This document shows, piece by piece, positions 21,248 through 43,130 of a stretch of 64,000 nucleotides of DNA. The position numbers and the translations under genes are program-made. The stretch's first letter is position 1. Every line of letters starts with the position of its first letter. This DNA comes from Trichuris trichiura. Lineage: Eukaryota; Nematoda; Enoplea; Trichinellida; Trichuridae. Under the pieces are notes generated by a model. It was not told where the DNA came from. It did not search any database and saw nothing but the letters and a program-made list of their open reading frames with translations. The stretch spans positions 744,001-808,000 of the forward strand of contig JBAJFE010000047.1 in assembly GCA_037903355.1 (NCBI GenBank), read 5' to 3'.

Positions 21248-22398
21248 TTGGTGGGCAAAGTGGCGGATTTTTGTTCCTTCAAAGCGCCTAGTCGAGATTT
21301 GATGGCATTTGCATGAAAATATGAAAAATCGTCGAAATTGCCTTCACTTGCCGAAAGGGTCACCTAGTGCCGAATAGGGGATAGTAGCAATAGCAGCAAT
21401 GACAAAATAGGTGTCCTGATTTTCGGCAATCGGCTGTCACGTTAAGGCGACCTTTACGTGGCACCTGTGAAGGGTGGCAGTTTGTGTTATGATGACCAGT
21501 AAGGGTCACGTAGATACCTCAGTAAACGAAGCAGTCGTGGCCATTGAAAAGGTTACGTAGTAAGTACATGTATGCTTCTTATAGAAAATTATGTCAAGTT
21601 GATACAGATGAACTTTTCGTAAATGGAAGGTTCAGAAGAGAAGATGTAGTGAAAGTATCGTCAACCACTTGACGCATTCTTTTCTCCTATTGATATTTTC
21701 ATTATATTCTTTTTTCGGTTGTCGCTTCAGATCATCAAAAGATCATTCTAACCGTATTCCTTTTTTTCAAATTGATTGTCAGGTTCAAAAAATGGTCTGC
21801 GAGAATTTTTAATCAGAGAACTACGTACTTTACAACTACAGTCATTGGATTACTACGTTTTTCCAGTTGCAAGTTGACGAAACGTTTTACTAACAACGTA
21901 TCTTTATATCGCAACTGCAAAACGATGTATTGTTCTTTGTTTAGACTAATCTTTTAAAAATGCCATGACAGCTCTCTTCCACATTTTGTAGATGGCGTTA
22001 AGAAGCTGTCCAAAATCTTCATCTTGCTTTATCTGTACATATACACGATATTTTTCAGTTAAAACAATATACGTCTTATAAAACACGTATTGTTTTTGCT
22101 GGGAAGTATTATTCGTATCACGGAAGGTAGAAAGCAGGATACAAATGAAAAAGTTGAGTTTGAGCAAAAAAACTTTCTTTCATTCCCAGAAAATAATTCC
22201 AGACAACCTACAAGCTGAAATGAAATCGATAGAATACAAATGACACCAGTAGACCACATGCGGAATAAATAAAGGTAAAATAAAATCTAACAATATATAA
22301 CAAAGGTCATAGTAGAATGAAATTGATTGTATGGGATAATATAAAATACAGATGGTATTAACACTGTGGCAATAAGTAAAATAAATAAATTACAATAA
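21248..22398. other. Intergenic, upstream of collagen 2
   Basis: No gene was recognised. The part next to 21247 should contain the collagen 2 promoter. Composition becomes AT-rich towards the palindromic repeat that starts near 22399. Confidence 0.4.
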
Positions 22399-22754
22399 CG
22401 GACGGCTACAGTGATTGACTTTTCATTTCTTCTTGCTTCATTCCAACTTTTTTATGAATGTGGTCGTAAAGTCCATTGATATTTCCTTTCGTGCGTATAT
22501 CTTGTCCACCTCTATCTGCTTGTATAGTCACCACTCGTATGACTGCTTCAAGCTGGAGCAGTCCTTTCTGGAACTGAGGTATAATTTGCATGAATGAAGG
22601 GGAAACCAAAGGTCGTTTATTTCAGCCTTACTTTATTTACTGCCTTACTACTACTTTCCAATTTCACTTTATTCTTTATGCTTTGTTTATTTTGCTTTGC
22701 TGTTATATTATTATTATTATATATATACAATGCCTATTGGCAAGCTGGCATCCA

Positions 22755-22799
<45 letters not shown>

Positions 22800-23463
22800 C
22801 TTTCAATTAGCAACTTGCCAATATATATATTGGATTCAAGTTGCTAATTGAAAGTCTGTGCGATTTGCCAAATAACACAGACTTTTATATATATATATAG
22901 ACGTGGTTTCTTGGTACGGGACCGTATGTTTTCATAATGAAAAACTTTATTACGGATAGGTTCCCGTTTTTATGTATGTAAAAAACTCCGGAGCTTTCCG
23001 GCCAATCGAGACCCGTCATATGAACTTAAGACCGCTGATGACGGGTCTCGATTGACCCGAAAGCTCCGGAATTTTTTACATACATAAAAACGGGAACCTA
23101 TCCGTAATAAAGTTTTTCATTATGAAGATATATATATATATAATGATAAAATAATATAATGGTAAAGCAAAATAAACAAAGCATAAAGAATAAAATGAAA
23201 TTGGAGGGTAGTAGGAAGGTGGTAAATAAACTAAGGCTGAAATAAACGACCTTTGGTTTCTTCTTCATTCATGCACACAAAGCATCAGTTCCAGAAAGGA
23301 CTGCCGTAACTTGAAGTTCTCTTACGAGTGGTGACTATACAAGCAGACAGAGGTGGACAAGGTATAAGCACGAAACGAATTATCAATGGACTTTACGACC
23401 ACATTCATAAAAAAGTTGGAATGAAGCAAGAAGAAATGAAAAGTCATTCACTATAGCCGTCCG
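22399..23463. mobile_element. 1-kb palindromic (foldback) repeat with nested hairpin element
   Basis: The outer arms (about 22399-22720 and 23140-23463) are near-complementary: GACGGCTACAGTGATTGACT near 22401 pairs with the stretch ending CTATAGCCGTCC at 23462. The arms contain no conserved ORF. The centre holds TA dinucleotide runs (22757-22796), an inner palindrome (22796-22860) and a complete hammerhead-like hairpin element (22903-23126). One arm has small insertions relative to the other. A second TA run follows at 23467-23502, followed by a direct copy of part of the inner palindrome (23503-23532). It looks like a foldback transposon or a large MITE into which another repeat inserted. 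Confidence 0.8.
22903..23126. repeat. ORF-less hairpin derivative of the Penelope-like element ends
   Basis: Two inverted arms share the terminal sequence GTTTCTTGGTACGGGA, then TTTTCATAATGAA, with the Penelope-like element at 6139, but no coding sequence lies between them. The plus arm has CTGATGA (23035-23041), stem CGGGTC/GACCCG and GAAA (23059-23062). The minus arm is slightly altered in the stem. The centre is only about 20 bp. Confidence 0.85.
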
Positions 23464-23508
<45 letters not shown>

Positions 23509-24447
23509 CAAGTTGCTAGTTGAAAGTCTGTGTTTTTGAAGGTCATAATTGCTAAGGCATTTTCTTCGTGGCTTTTTTGCTAGTCGTTACGTAGTTTGGT
23601 TTCAGATTGGCGGATGCTGAATATCCGAAATGATTGCTGCAAACAAATGGTTAATATATTAACAAAGCAATCCGCTGGAGACCACTAACCGGATGGAATT
23701 GTCCAGCGAGGTCTTGGCGACCCCAGTTGCTTATCGTTATTATGCCAACGTTCAGCTGTTGCCTTTTCTCGCTCAACCAGCGGAGAGACAGGAAAAAAAT
23801 GGCCAAATTAGGAATATATCAGGTGCACGCCACTGGCAAAGCGTGGTATCATTAATTGTCTTACTGAAATTATAGTATTCCCATATTACGACAGAATTTT
23901 ACTTTTAATAAGCATTTCGACTGGTCAGCCATACGCTGATGGGAAACAGAATGAGCCGGCAAGAAGGTGCATAACCGAAAAGGTGTTCTCTCGGTGCGGC
24001 CATTGAATATTTGCTTTTCCACTCAAGCCAATTAATTGTTCATATCGGCTTGAGGGACATGTCACAAATTCGGCAACAAAACGACGAACAGCGCAGCACG
24101 TCTTGCGTTCAATAGACTATCCCAATGCTTCCTCTCCATTGAAACGCTTTGTGTTTGAAGAAGAACCCTTAAAGCACTCCGATCGTTTTGGGCGCTAAAG
24201 AGCCGCTGCGACCGGTCATCTTGACCTAAACTTTGCTCGTGACCTCGGACAATGCTCTGTTTGCTCATTGTCTCCTTGTTGTCACTGTCAACGAGAAGTA
24301 TAGGCAGATTTCACTCGCACAACTAGGCACAAGTGGAACTCACGCTTGATAGATGGCGCTACAATCGCTCATTTGGGCCTTAAATTCTCGATACGACGAC
24401 CGCCTACCTTCGAACAAGCAGATTTGGACAGTTGGCCCGCTGTTGCG

Positions 24448-35450
<11,003 letters not shown>

Positions 35451-35940
35451 TTTTCATTCATTCCTCAAAATTGTTTCTAGTCATTCATGCTCTTTGTTAG
35501 AATATAGCGTCGGCTCTGGCGCCCTGTTATTCCATTGGGCGTACGCACGCTTCACCAATCATTGCCAGTTCATTATAAGAAGGCGTGATAAAATAATCGC
35601 AATGAAATAGCCTTTGACCACATATAGATCGTGATTCGCGTGTTTGTTGCTGCGCATGATAACCCTTTGCAATCGTAGCGCGTCGAAGAAATGCTTTCGA
35701 AGTACATTTCTTTAAAAGTGGACATTTTTTATCCTTTAAATAAATTAATATTTATTAGAATTTTTTTTACTTGTTGCGTGTGATATAATGCTCGAGCAGT
35801 TTACGCATGCTGTCGTTCGCAAGTTTACTTACAACTTTACCGATTTATTCCACCGGCGCGAGCCGCAACTTATCGCAGCGCCGCCTATAAATCGTAAAAT
35901 ACCATATATGGTATTTTGTAGAATAGAGTTCAGATGAAAA
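35451..35940. other. Agrin 3' flank
   Basis: This stretch follows the agrin stop codon. AAATAAATTAATA near 35738-35750 could serve polyadenylation (inference). No gene was recognised. Confidence 0.4.
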
Positions 35941-36637
35941 TACAGTAAAACCTCCCTAATCTGAACCTTCATAATCCGAATCCCTCTCTAATCCGAACTC
36001 GTGGAAGAGAATAATAGAACGACCGTATGCATTAAAGATAATTAGGCTATTTGTGCGAAACGGGCAGTAAATAACCTGCCCACGATCCTTTCAGTATACG
36101 TTAACATAGGCGCAGGCTAGCCACGGATCCGCCGAACCAATCTTGACCAATAAGTTGATTGCAGCAAGGCACCTCGAGACCTAGGTTTCTCCAAATAAAC
36201 AGAATTGTGGATCAAAAACTTAGTGCTTTTCAGTCGTACAAAACTACAATCTGTTTTCACATAACGCAATAATCGGCCGCTAACTCAATTTCAAATTTCG
36301 AGCCAACAGAGCCGGCCGGCAATTTTGAATATGGAAAAATAACTTCATGGGAACTATTTCCATGTTGCTACGCGGTACTGAGTCCACACCATTTAAGAAA
36401 CTCCTTTCTGCTAGTCAGTCGTTTTCCCTGATCAGACGGACTTCACTGCCCTTGTTAAGCTATTCACCGCTTGCAGAGACTGAGAGCGCACTGTAGGCGT
36501 CAGGAACATGCATCTAAAGTTGGGTTACCTGCTTTTCTGTGGCCTACTGTAAGCCTCCTCCAAAATCTGAATTTTTCCGTAATCTGAATTACCCCCCGCC
36601 CCGACGCGTTCTGATTAGGAAGGCTTTACTGTAATCC
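35941..36637. mobile_element. Non-autonomous pogo/Tigger-type MITE
   Basis: The terminal inverted repeats TACAGTAAAACCTCCCTAAT and TACAGTAAAGCCTTCCTAAT (the right one on the minus strand, about 36612-36637) are typical of pogo/Tigger elements and are flanked by TA. A second, inner set of CTAATCCGAA / AATCTGAA motifs lies just inside each end. The roughly 700-bp interior has no transposase frame. Confidence 0.85.
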
Positions 36638-36856
36638 ATCCGGTTGATCAATTTGCATATCTATTCCCGTTTAATTCGTTTAACATGCCAACCACGCGAA
36701 GTGAAATAAATATTTGATGCATTTTCACGAGAAAGTTGTGCTTAGGAAAGCGTATCATTAATGGAAGATTTATCTGTGCGAACGATAAGCTGACAACTTC
36801 GAATGGATAGTTGAAAGATTAATCGACGCGTATTGGATCAATACAGTAATACATTT

Positions 36857-38164
36857 TCAAAATTCTAGTAATAAGGTGCTGACGCTTTTTCTTTTATCCG
36901 TCTTATCACTGTCCACCGACTGTGATGTGTTTGCAAAGCTCTTGTCATCATCATCGTTATCGTACTGGTCAGCTGCTCTTGCGGTACTTCTGCTATCCCA
37001 GCTTTTAGAAGATCTGGACTTTCCCTTTTTCCGGAAAAAAAATCGTTTCCAATTTCGTCTATCGCGGCGCCTTAAGCTGCTTCTTCTCCTTTGACCTTCT
37101 CGTATGCTTCTTGTGCGGGAACTAGACGAGGGAGAGCCGTTGGCACGTTTCCAACGAGCGAACAATATTCGGGCTGCCAAAACTGCCGTGTAAATTAACA
37201 AAAAGAACAACGCGGTAAAGAGCATCCAAAATAAGATGAGCAGGTACCAACCGAGTCCTTGCTCCGGCGGGCCTTCGTTGCAATTTTTGCTGAAAAAACC
37301 GTCGAAACATTTGCAAAAAAAGTCTTCTACGGCGTTGACGCACTGGTCGGGTGAACCGCAAGGATTACTGTCACATTGGTTGATCTCTATTTCACAAAAT
37401 CTGCCCGAATAACCTCGCCTGCAGGTACATCTATCCGTACTCTTTTTATAGTCAACTACGCAGTTGTTAAGCGCAGCGCTGGCGCATATAAGTCCATCCC
37501 AACTACCCGACGTGCATGATGTCAATTTCATGGGACTATATCCGCCAAGCTTGTATTGATACTTCATGCAGTGTGGATATTTCAGCGAACTATTAATCAA
37601 TGCTATCAGTGGTTCATAGCTCAGCGGAAGACCAGTAATGTCCACCTTGCAGACGCGATTACCCGAAACCGATCTTGTCGTAGATGTTGTCGTTTTATTC
37701 AACGGATTTTTCAGTGTAAAATTCACGCTGTACAATGAGCTGTTGGTGATGTTAGCCGATACGGCGATAATGCGATTACCATTCAAAATCCATGAGCTCT
37801 TTTTGCCCTCCCAAAATGCGGGAAGATTTTTGTAAATCATATAAGCGCTTGAGTGAACTTCTCTTTTCTTTTCAAGTATGTCACTGAAGTAGCTAACCGC
37901 TACAGGGGCGACAACACCGTTAAAAAAATGTTCAGCACACTTAAGCATGTCGTTGTCGTATGTTCGAGGAAGGCCTCCATTTTCAACGTTCAGCCATGTA
38001 AAGCATTTTCCCCAAGCCGCATCCCAATAACCTTGAGATGAGGGATGTATATCGTGCGGGCAGACTGGTGTAGCTTGCTTTTGTCCAATAATAAACGATA
38101 TCAGCAGTGCGTAACTCAGTAGAGGCACCGTTGGCACAAAAGCTAACAAAGATTGATGATGCAT
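36857..38164 (-). CDS. Single-exon EGF-domain membrane protein
   Basis: This frame encodes a 435-residue protein that I cannot assign to a named family. It starts with a hydrophobic signal segment (LLSYALLISFIIG, residues about 14-27). A Cys-poor ectodomain with several N-glycosylation sequons follows (residues about 30-220). Next is a Cys-rich region (residues about 215-300) with one clear EGF-like module (CDSNPCGSPDQCVN, CKCFDGFFSKNC) preceded by a partial one (CTCRRGYSGRFCEIE). One transmembrane helix follows (residues about 308-335, WYLLILFWMLFTALFFLLIY). The cytoplasmic tail of about 100 residues is Arg/Ser-rich then acidic, with stretches such as DRRNWKRFFFRKKGKSR. The absence of introns is unusual for this window and could mean a retrocopy or simple loss. 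Type I topology is inferred. Confidence 0.85.
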   Translation of the reverse strand: MHHQSLLAFVPTVPLLSYALLISFIIGQKQATPVCPHDIHPSSQGYWDAAWGKCFTWLNVENGGLPRTYDNDMLKCAEHFFNGVVAPVAVSYFSDILEKKREVHSSAYMIYKNLPAFWEGKKSSWILNGNRIIAVSANITNSSLYSVNFTLKNPLNKTTTSTTRSVSGNRVCKVDITGLPLSYEPLIALINSSLKYPHCMKYQYKLGGYSPMKLTSCTSGSWDGLICASAALNNCVVDYKKSTDRCTCRRGYSGRFCEIEINQCDSNPCGSPDQCVNAVEDFFCKCFDGFFSKNCNEGPPEQGLGWYLLILFWMLFTALFFLLIYTAVLAARILFARWKRANGSPSSSSRTRSIREGQRRRSSLRRRDRRNWKRFFFRKKGKSRSSKSWDSRSTARAADQYDNDDDDKSFANTSQSVDSDKTDKRKSVSTLLLEF

Positions 38165-41100
38165 GCTTAACGAAATGAAATGCTTAGCTTTCTGTATAGG
38201 AAAAGTGGAATTTCAAAAAGCTCAACCGTTCCTTCCAACGTCTTTCCTATTATTGATTAATTAATGTATCACTGCGACTACATTAAAACTTCTTTACACT
38301 CTTGCCGAACATCAAACCGTATTTTACAGTTGTTCTTCGAACTGTAAAGTATTAGATATTACGCAGTATAGTAATGCCCGAATCTTGCGACAATGATTAT
38401 GGGATAAATAAAGTTAACCTAATGATGAATCCTCCATAGCTAACCGCGTATCAGCAAGTGATGCTCATGATGAGTCATGCAAAAATTATAATGTTATTAG
38501 GTACTTCGGGCGGAAGCTATTGAAATTGCCTTAACTGTTCAACTTGCAGTAGTGCAGTGCATTTCCTTGCGCCGAGGATGCCCTTGGCTGAGATGAATTT
38601 TTGAATTGGTAATTTTCCAACGTTTTTGCTCGAAATTCCCAAAGCCGCGCGAAATAGCTCTTTGAAGTCGCCAATGTAGTTTTGTTTGGACAAAAATTCC
38701 AACTGGTCCGTCAAAAAGGAGAGGAAGCGAACAAGGTCAATCCAAGTCGACGAAAAAGTCCAACTCGGCAAGGCTGTCAGCTTTTTGTACCTATACAAAC
38801 TTTCCCTTTGGCCTTCCTCCTTTGAACGAAAGCAATCTTACGCCCTTTCTTCAATTTTTAATACATAGCATAAATGCGCGGCAACACTAATGCCTGGTTG
38901 GATGCTACAAATATCGAAACTGAAGTAATTCGGTGCAACGAAAATTGCTTTGTTACGTCATTGTCGAAGCTACCGCAAATCCCCATTGAATTTATTATGA
39001 AAGCCAACAAAGCAAACAGATTTTTAGCATTTTACTGTTTTTAATGCTAATTTGTTTTCACCTCTTTACCGGATGTTCGCTGCTACTATTGGAGCTAAAT
39101 TTCACGCTAACCGTCCATGTACGTAAATACCAACGCCGTATGCTTAACAAGGCTTTTTTTGGAATTAATCCATTTAATACAGGCAGGCGTACGCAAGTTC
39201 ACGTTTCCATGCAAAGTTGAACACTAGCCGTACTTTTGTATGCTTTGTTATAGCCTGAATTGGTAACGTCTTTTCGTTGATTTTTGCTCGTAATTTCAAA
39301 CCACCAAAACCATCTGTTCTTCGCTTGATAAAATATCCTTTGTCACGTTATCATGTTCAAGATAAGAAAACAGCTCTTTGCCATCGATAAGAGCAATAAT
39401 ATTACTAACAGCGTGTCTCAATTCCCAACGAATTGCTCGTCAATCGTACGTAGTAAACCTGCTTTGAAAGCTGGCTATAATCTCATGCAAATTTATTAAG
39501 AAAATCCCTCAGCTTGCCTGTATAAGGAAGGCATCAGTAAGTACATTAAGCTTCTTAGACTCACTGCTATATACGTAAACGCTCTAAGGCTTGCTTTCAG
39601 AACAACCTGTTTCGTCATCGGCTAGAAGCATTATCAATAGTATAATATTCACTTTACAAAATGGATATTCATTTAAGCGCCTATTAGTCATGTGAGCGGC
39701 TGGCAAGGCGCCGTGGTTTGTCATTTTTTCACCTGCTGTTAACGTGATGCCCTTTTTTGGTTTCAGACATCGACATGACAACAATTAATTCAGTCAGGTG
39801 AGTCAGATAGTACATCGGAACTTCTCCATCACGTCGTTTGTCGAATTAGCTGCAAGTTGCCATTTAAAGGCGGGAATAAGCCGGTGAGTTAATTTTGAAA
39901 AATCAGTGAAACTTCGCTTATAGCGATGCGTTGGGTAGGCAACCGAAAATAGCCGCGTAATCGAAAACTAATTCATTTAATTAGTGATTATCCTCAATGT
40001 GGCAGCATACTGGCTATTCATTTTCTTATTAGCTTTGCTCGTAGCTGATTCAGACTACTGCTATAAGCATTTCGAAAGTGTTCCATCGCTGCCTGAACAG
40101 AACGAACCTTAATTCCATAGCACGTTTCGCGCCTTCCATTTCAAGCGATGATAGAGTGAGAACACACTACGCGCGGTACGTTGGGCTGTTGTTGCCTATA
40201 AACTTTCCGTTTAAAAAAACATTATTACTTTTTTACTTGCCGAGCGTGCGCCACCCTGCAAGCTCGCAGCAGCATATTTCCCGCTGGGAAAGTTGTTGAA
40301 ATTGCCATCGTCTTCTGTAAAAGGAAAAAAAATTTTTTTTGCGGCAATGTAGGTCCGAAAAATTGTCACACTTTGCGAGCCAACGCGCACACGCGCAAGC
40401 CGGTTTAAGAATGCAGTTTTTCAGTTGCGTTTGAAAGTGTGGCGCAACTGTGGAATGATTGGTCGGCAATAAAATTCAGGTTCTTCGAAGTAGACGAACC
40501 TGACCAAAAGGCACCTGCGCAAAATCAGGCCTCATTAATTTGCAACCAATCTCTCTCTTTCTCAAACTTGCACCTGCGCATAAAAGTTGAATACCCGGAA
40601 AATACCATTACGCTTTGGACATGCCGGCATGTCCACATATGTATACTTATGGGCAAAAGAGATAACTTTTCTTTCGAGCTGTTGGCAAAGCGCTATGCTC
40701 ATCAGTAGATGTTTTTTTTTCAGTTGAAAAGTTTTCTGAGAGCGAAACGATCCAGCTGGAACCAGTCGAATACAATTAAATTTTGCGCATTGAAAAGTTG
40801 CATGAAGCGCTCTACATGCACAGTTGGCTGCCTTTCTTTCGCGGTAAAACTTAGGAAAACAGGTAAGGCCAATTTGGACTCATAGAGGGTCCTCCTTTAC
40901 TACCGTTTGATTTCCGCGTAAATAGAGTACCCGCTTTCACTGTGACTACATAACGATAGCTTATCGTTCCATTCCGGCTGACTTGAAAAACAAGCCATCC
41001 GAACTATTTAACCTACTCGTGCAATTTATTTCCGATTTCCCTTAGGAAATGGCCCCACTAGTTTCCAATATTGGCTCTTAAGTACAATGGTTTTTGATTG

Positions 41101-43130
41101 AAAAAATTTCAGAACAAAGAAATGCCAAAATGCGGCACGAAATCGGTTGGGCAGTTATAGAATCGAGGCAACTGAACTCAAAAGGAAACGTTTGGCCTGC
41201 ATCCCCTCCGTCAGCCGATCGCTCGGGCACCCAGTTTAGGCGATAAGGAAAAATGCAACAGTTGACTTAACAGTACGCAACCTAAATTATTCTTCGCTTT
41301 TTCCTTCCAATGTTGACTAATGACGAGTTTTGCCAACTACCCGCTTACTCAATCAGCCTCGTCGTCCAGTAGTTATTTAAGAGTTTCAAACACTCGCGCA
41401 CGAACAGTTCAGATAAGGCTTAAAGGCTTTGAAAATAGGATACCTTTCAACAACTTAAAGGCAGGGCGGATTTTCTATACTTTTTATTTTACTTACCGCC
41501 TATAAAAGACGCTGAAAATGAGGTCGGAAATATCCCGAAAGCTTCCTAAGATGTTTTGATGAATTAAAGAAAGGTGCTTCTTTAAAAAGTTTTTCCACGC
41601 GTTCTTCGAACGTGCAAAGTTCTCCCGCGCAGGGCTTTGGAATAAAGCAAAATTTAAAAATATGCAAATCAGATGAGCTTTGTAAGCAACGGAAAAAGCA
41701 TCGGCGGAAAGACGAGGAGGAAGTACGCCTAAGCATAACACGTACGCGCGCGTTGATAGTTGTTACGTCGAGCGCTTAAAACGTGCGCCAAAAGAGACGG
41801 ACGGCCACTGTTCATCACTACTGGCAGCGCCCAAAAATGGAAGAAACACTCGTTTCAAGCAAACGAGCATGACAACAAGCAGATTTTTTTCGCGTGTGCG
41901 CATAAGCTTAAAAAGTGTACGCGTTTAAGGTGTATATTTTTTAAATTAAAAAATGAAGACAATGATTTTTTTCAACTTTGAACTATTTATGGCATTGAGA
42001 TTGCAACTGGATTTTGCCGGGCAACAGGCTGCCGCCGCAAGGTAGTCGGTACCGCTTGTAGCAACGCTGAAAGGAAATGCCAAAGCGGCGCGGTGAGGTG
42101 CCTAAAAAAATTATGCATCTCATTTTCAATGCGCGCAGCGGGTTATCGCGTGCGCGCGCGCGCGCAAAATTTCCCGTCGGTCCCAGAATAAAGACGGACA
42201 ACGATCACGCGGCAATAACTCGTGACAACGAAGTTTTTCTTGAATAGCGTTTAGCCCCGTCCTTGTATGTCAAAATGACACTCCTTTTGGCAAATGTGCA
42301 ATATTGAATTTTCGGTTTCCTGCATTTTATTGAGGTCGTTTTAGTCCATAGCGAAACGACCCCTAAGCGTTGGAATTATTTCAACTTCTGACCGCTGCTG
42401 GCAAAAGTTGCGGAGCTCTTGTCAGGGTCATTCGAGGAACGTTTGAAAGAGATCTACTGACCATAGGGTTCTATAAGTATAAAAAATTTTCTCCAAGGAC
42501 ATGACGTGAGTGGAAGAACAAGTTGACCTCGAATAGGAGGATTTATTGAACCTCTTCCGCGCGGCGGGAAGATTATCCATGTAATCGAAGGCGGACTAAA
42601 GTGATTATATGGAAATTGATCAAAATTACCCTCTTCCGTCCGTGACTAAAGGCTGGTTAAATTTTTAAAAAAAGTATTCCGCCCCCCGGTAGGGAAAAAA
42701 CTCGTTTCCCAAATTTCACCATTATAAGACGTCACAGTTCATGGAATTATCGGAAGAAAGTTGAGGCTACTACGTTCGGGTGCACTCCTATTGGCCAAAG
42801 GGTGAATTTAAATTGTTCTACTTCGGCGACCAGCTTCAGTCGGCATCTACGGCTTGTTGACAAGACCGGATCACTGACCAGAGGCTATAAAACCTCTACT
42901 ACGGCCCTCAAAGTGAGTTTCGCCTTTTTCACTTGAACACTTCTGTCACTTCCACCGCTGTCACTATAAGCACGAAAATTTGAAGGAGAAAACCGGCCTT
43001 ATGACGGTGTACTACTACGACTGCAATTACAGCTTTCCCTGATGATTTGTCATCTTGATTCATTCTTAAACGGTGGCTATTTATAAGAAAATCAATCAGC
43101 AGTGCTCCTTACTTTTGGCCACTGTTTGGT
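38165..43130. other. 5-kb region without convincing genes
   Basis: Both strands were read without finding a domain, signal peptide or splice-consistent series. A hammerhead-like remnant is at about 41512-41552, and an alternating CG tract at 42152-42167. A frame at 41500-41736 (minus) is open but overlaps that remnant. The last few hundred bases before 43131 should contain the promoter of the PAN-domain gene. Confidence 0.5.
41512..41552 (+). repeat. Hammerhead-like remnant
   Basis: The sequence CGCTGAAAATGAGGTCGG followed by ATATCCCGAAAGCTTCC aligns with the second-family core near 8480-8514 (minus strand) but has lost the CTGATGA box and stem pairing. Confidence 0.5.

Noticed and set aside
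36876..38041. Several open frames on the plus strand opposite the EGF membrane protein
   Set aside because: They are antisense shadows of the 435-residue frame, which has domains, sequons and a membrane helix.
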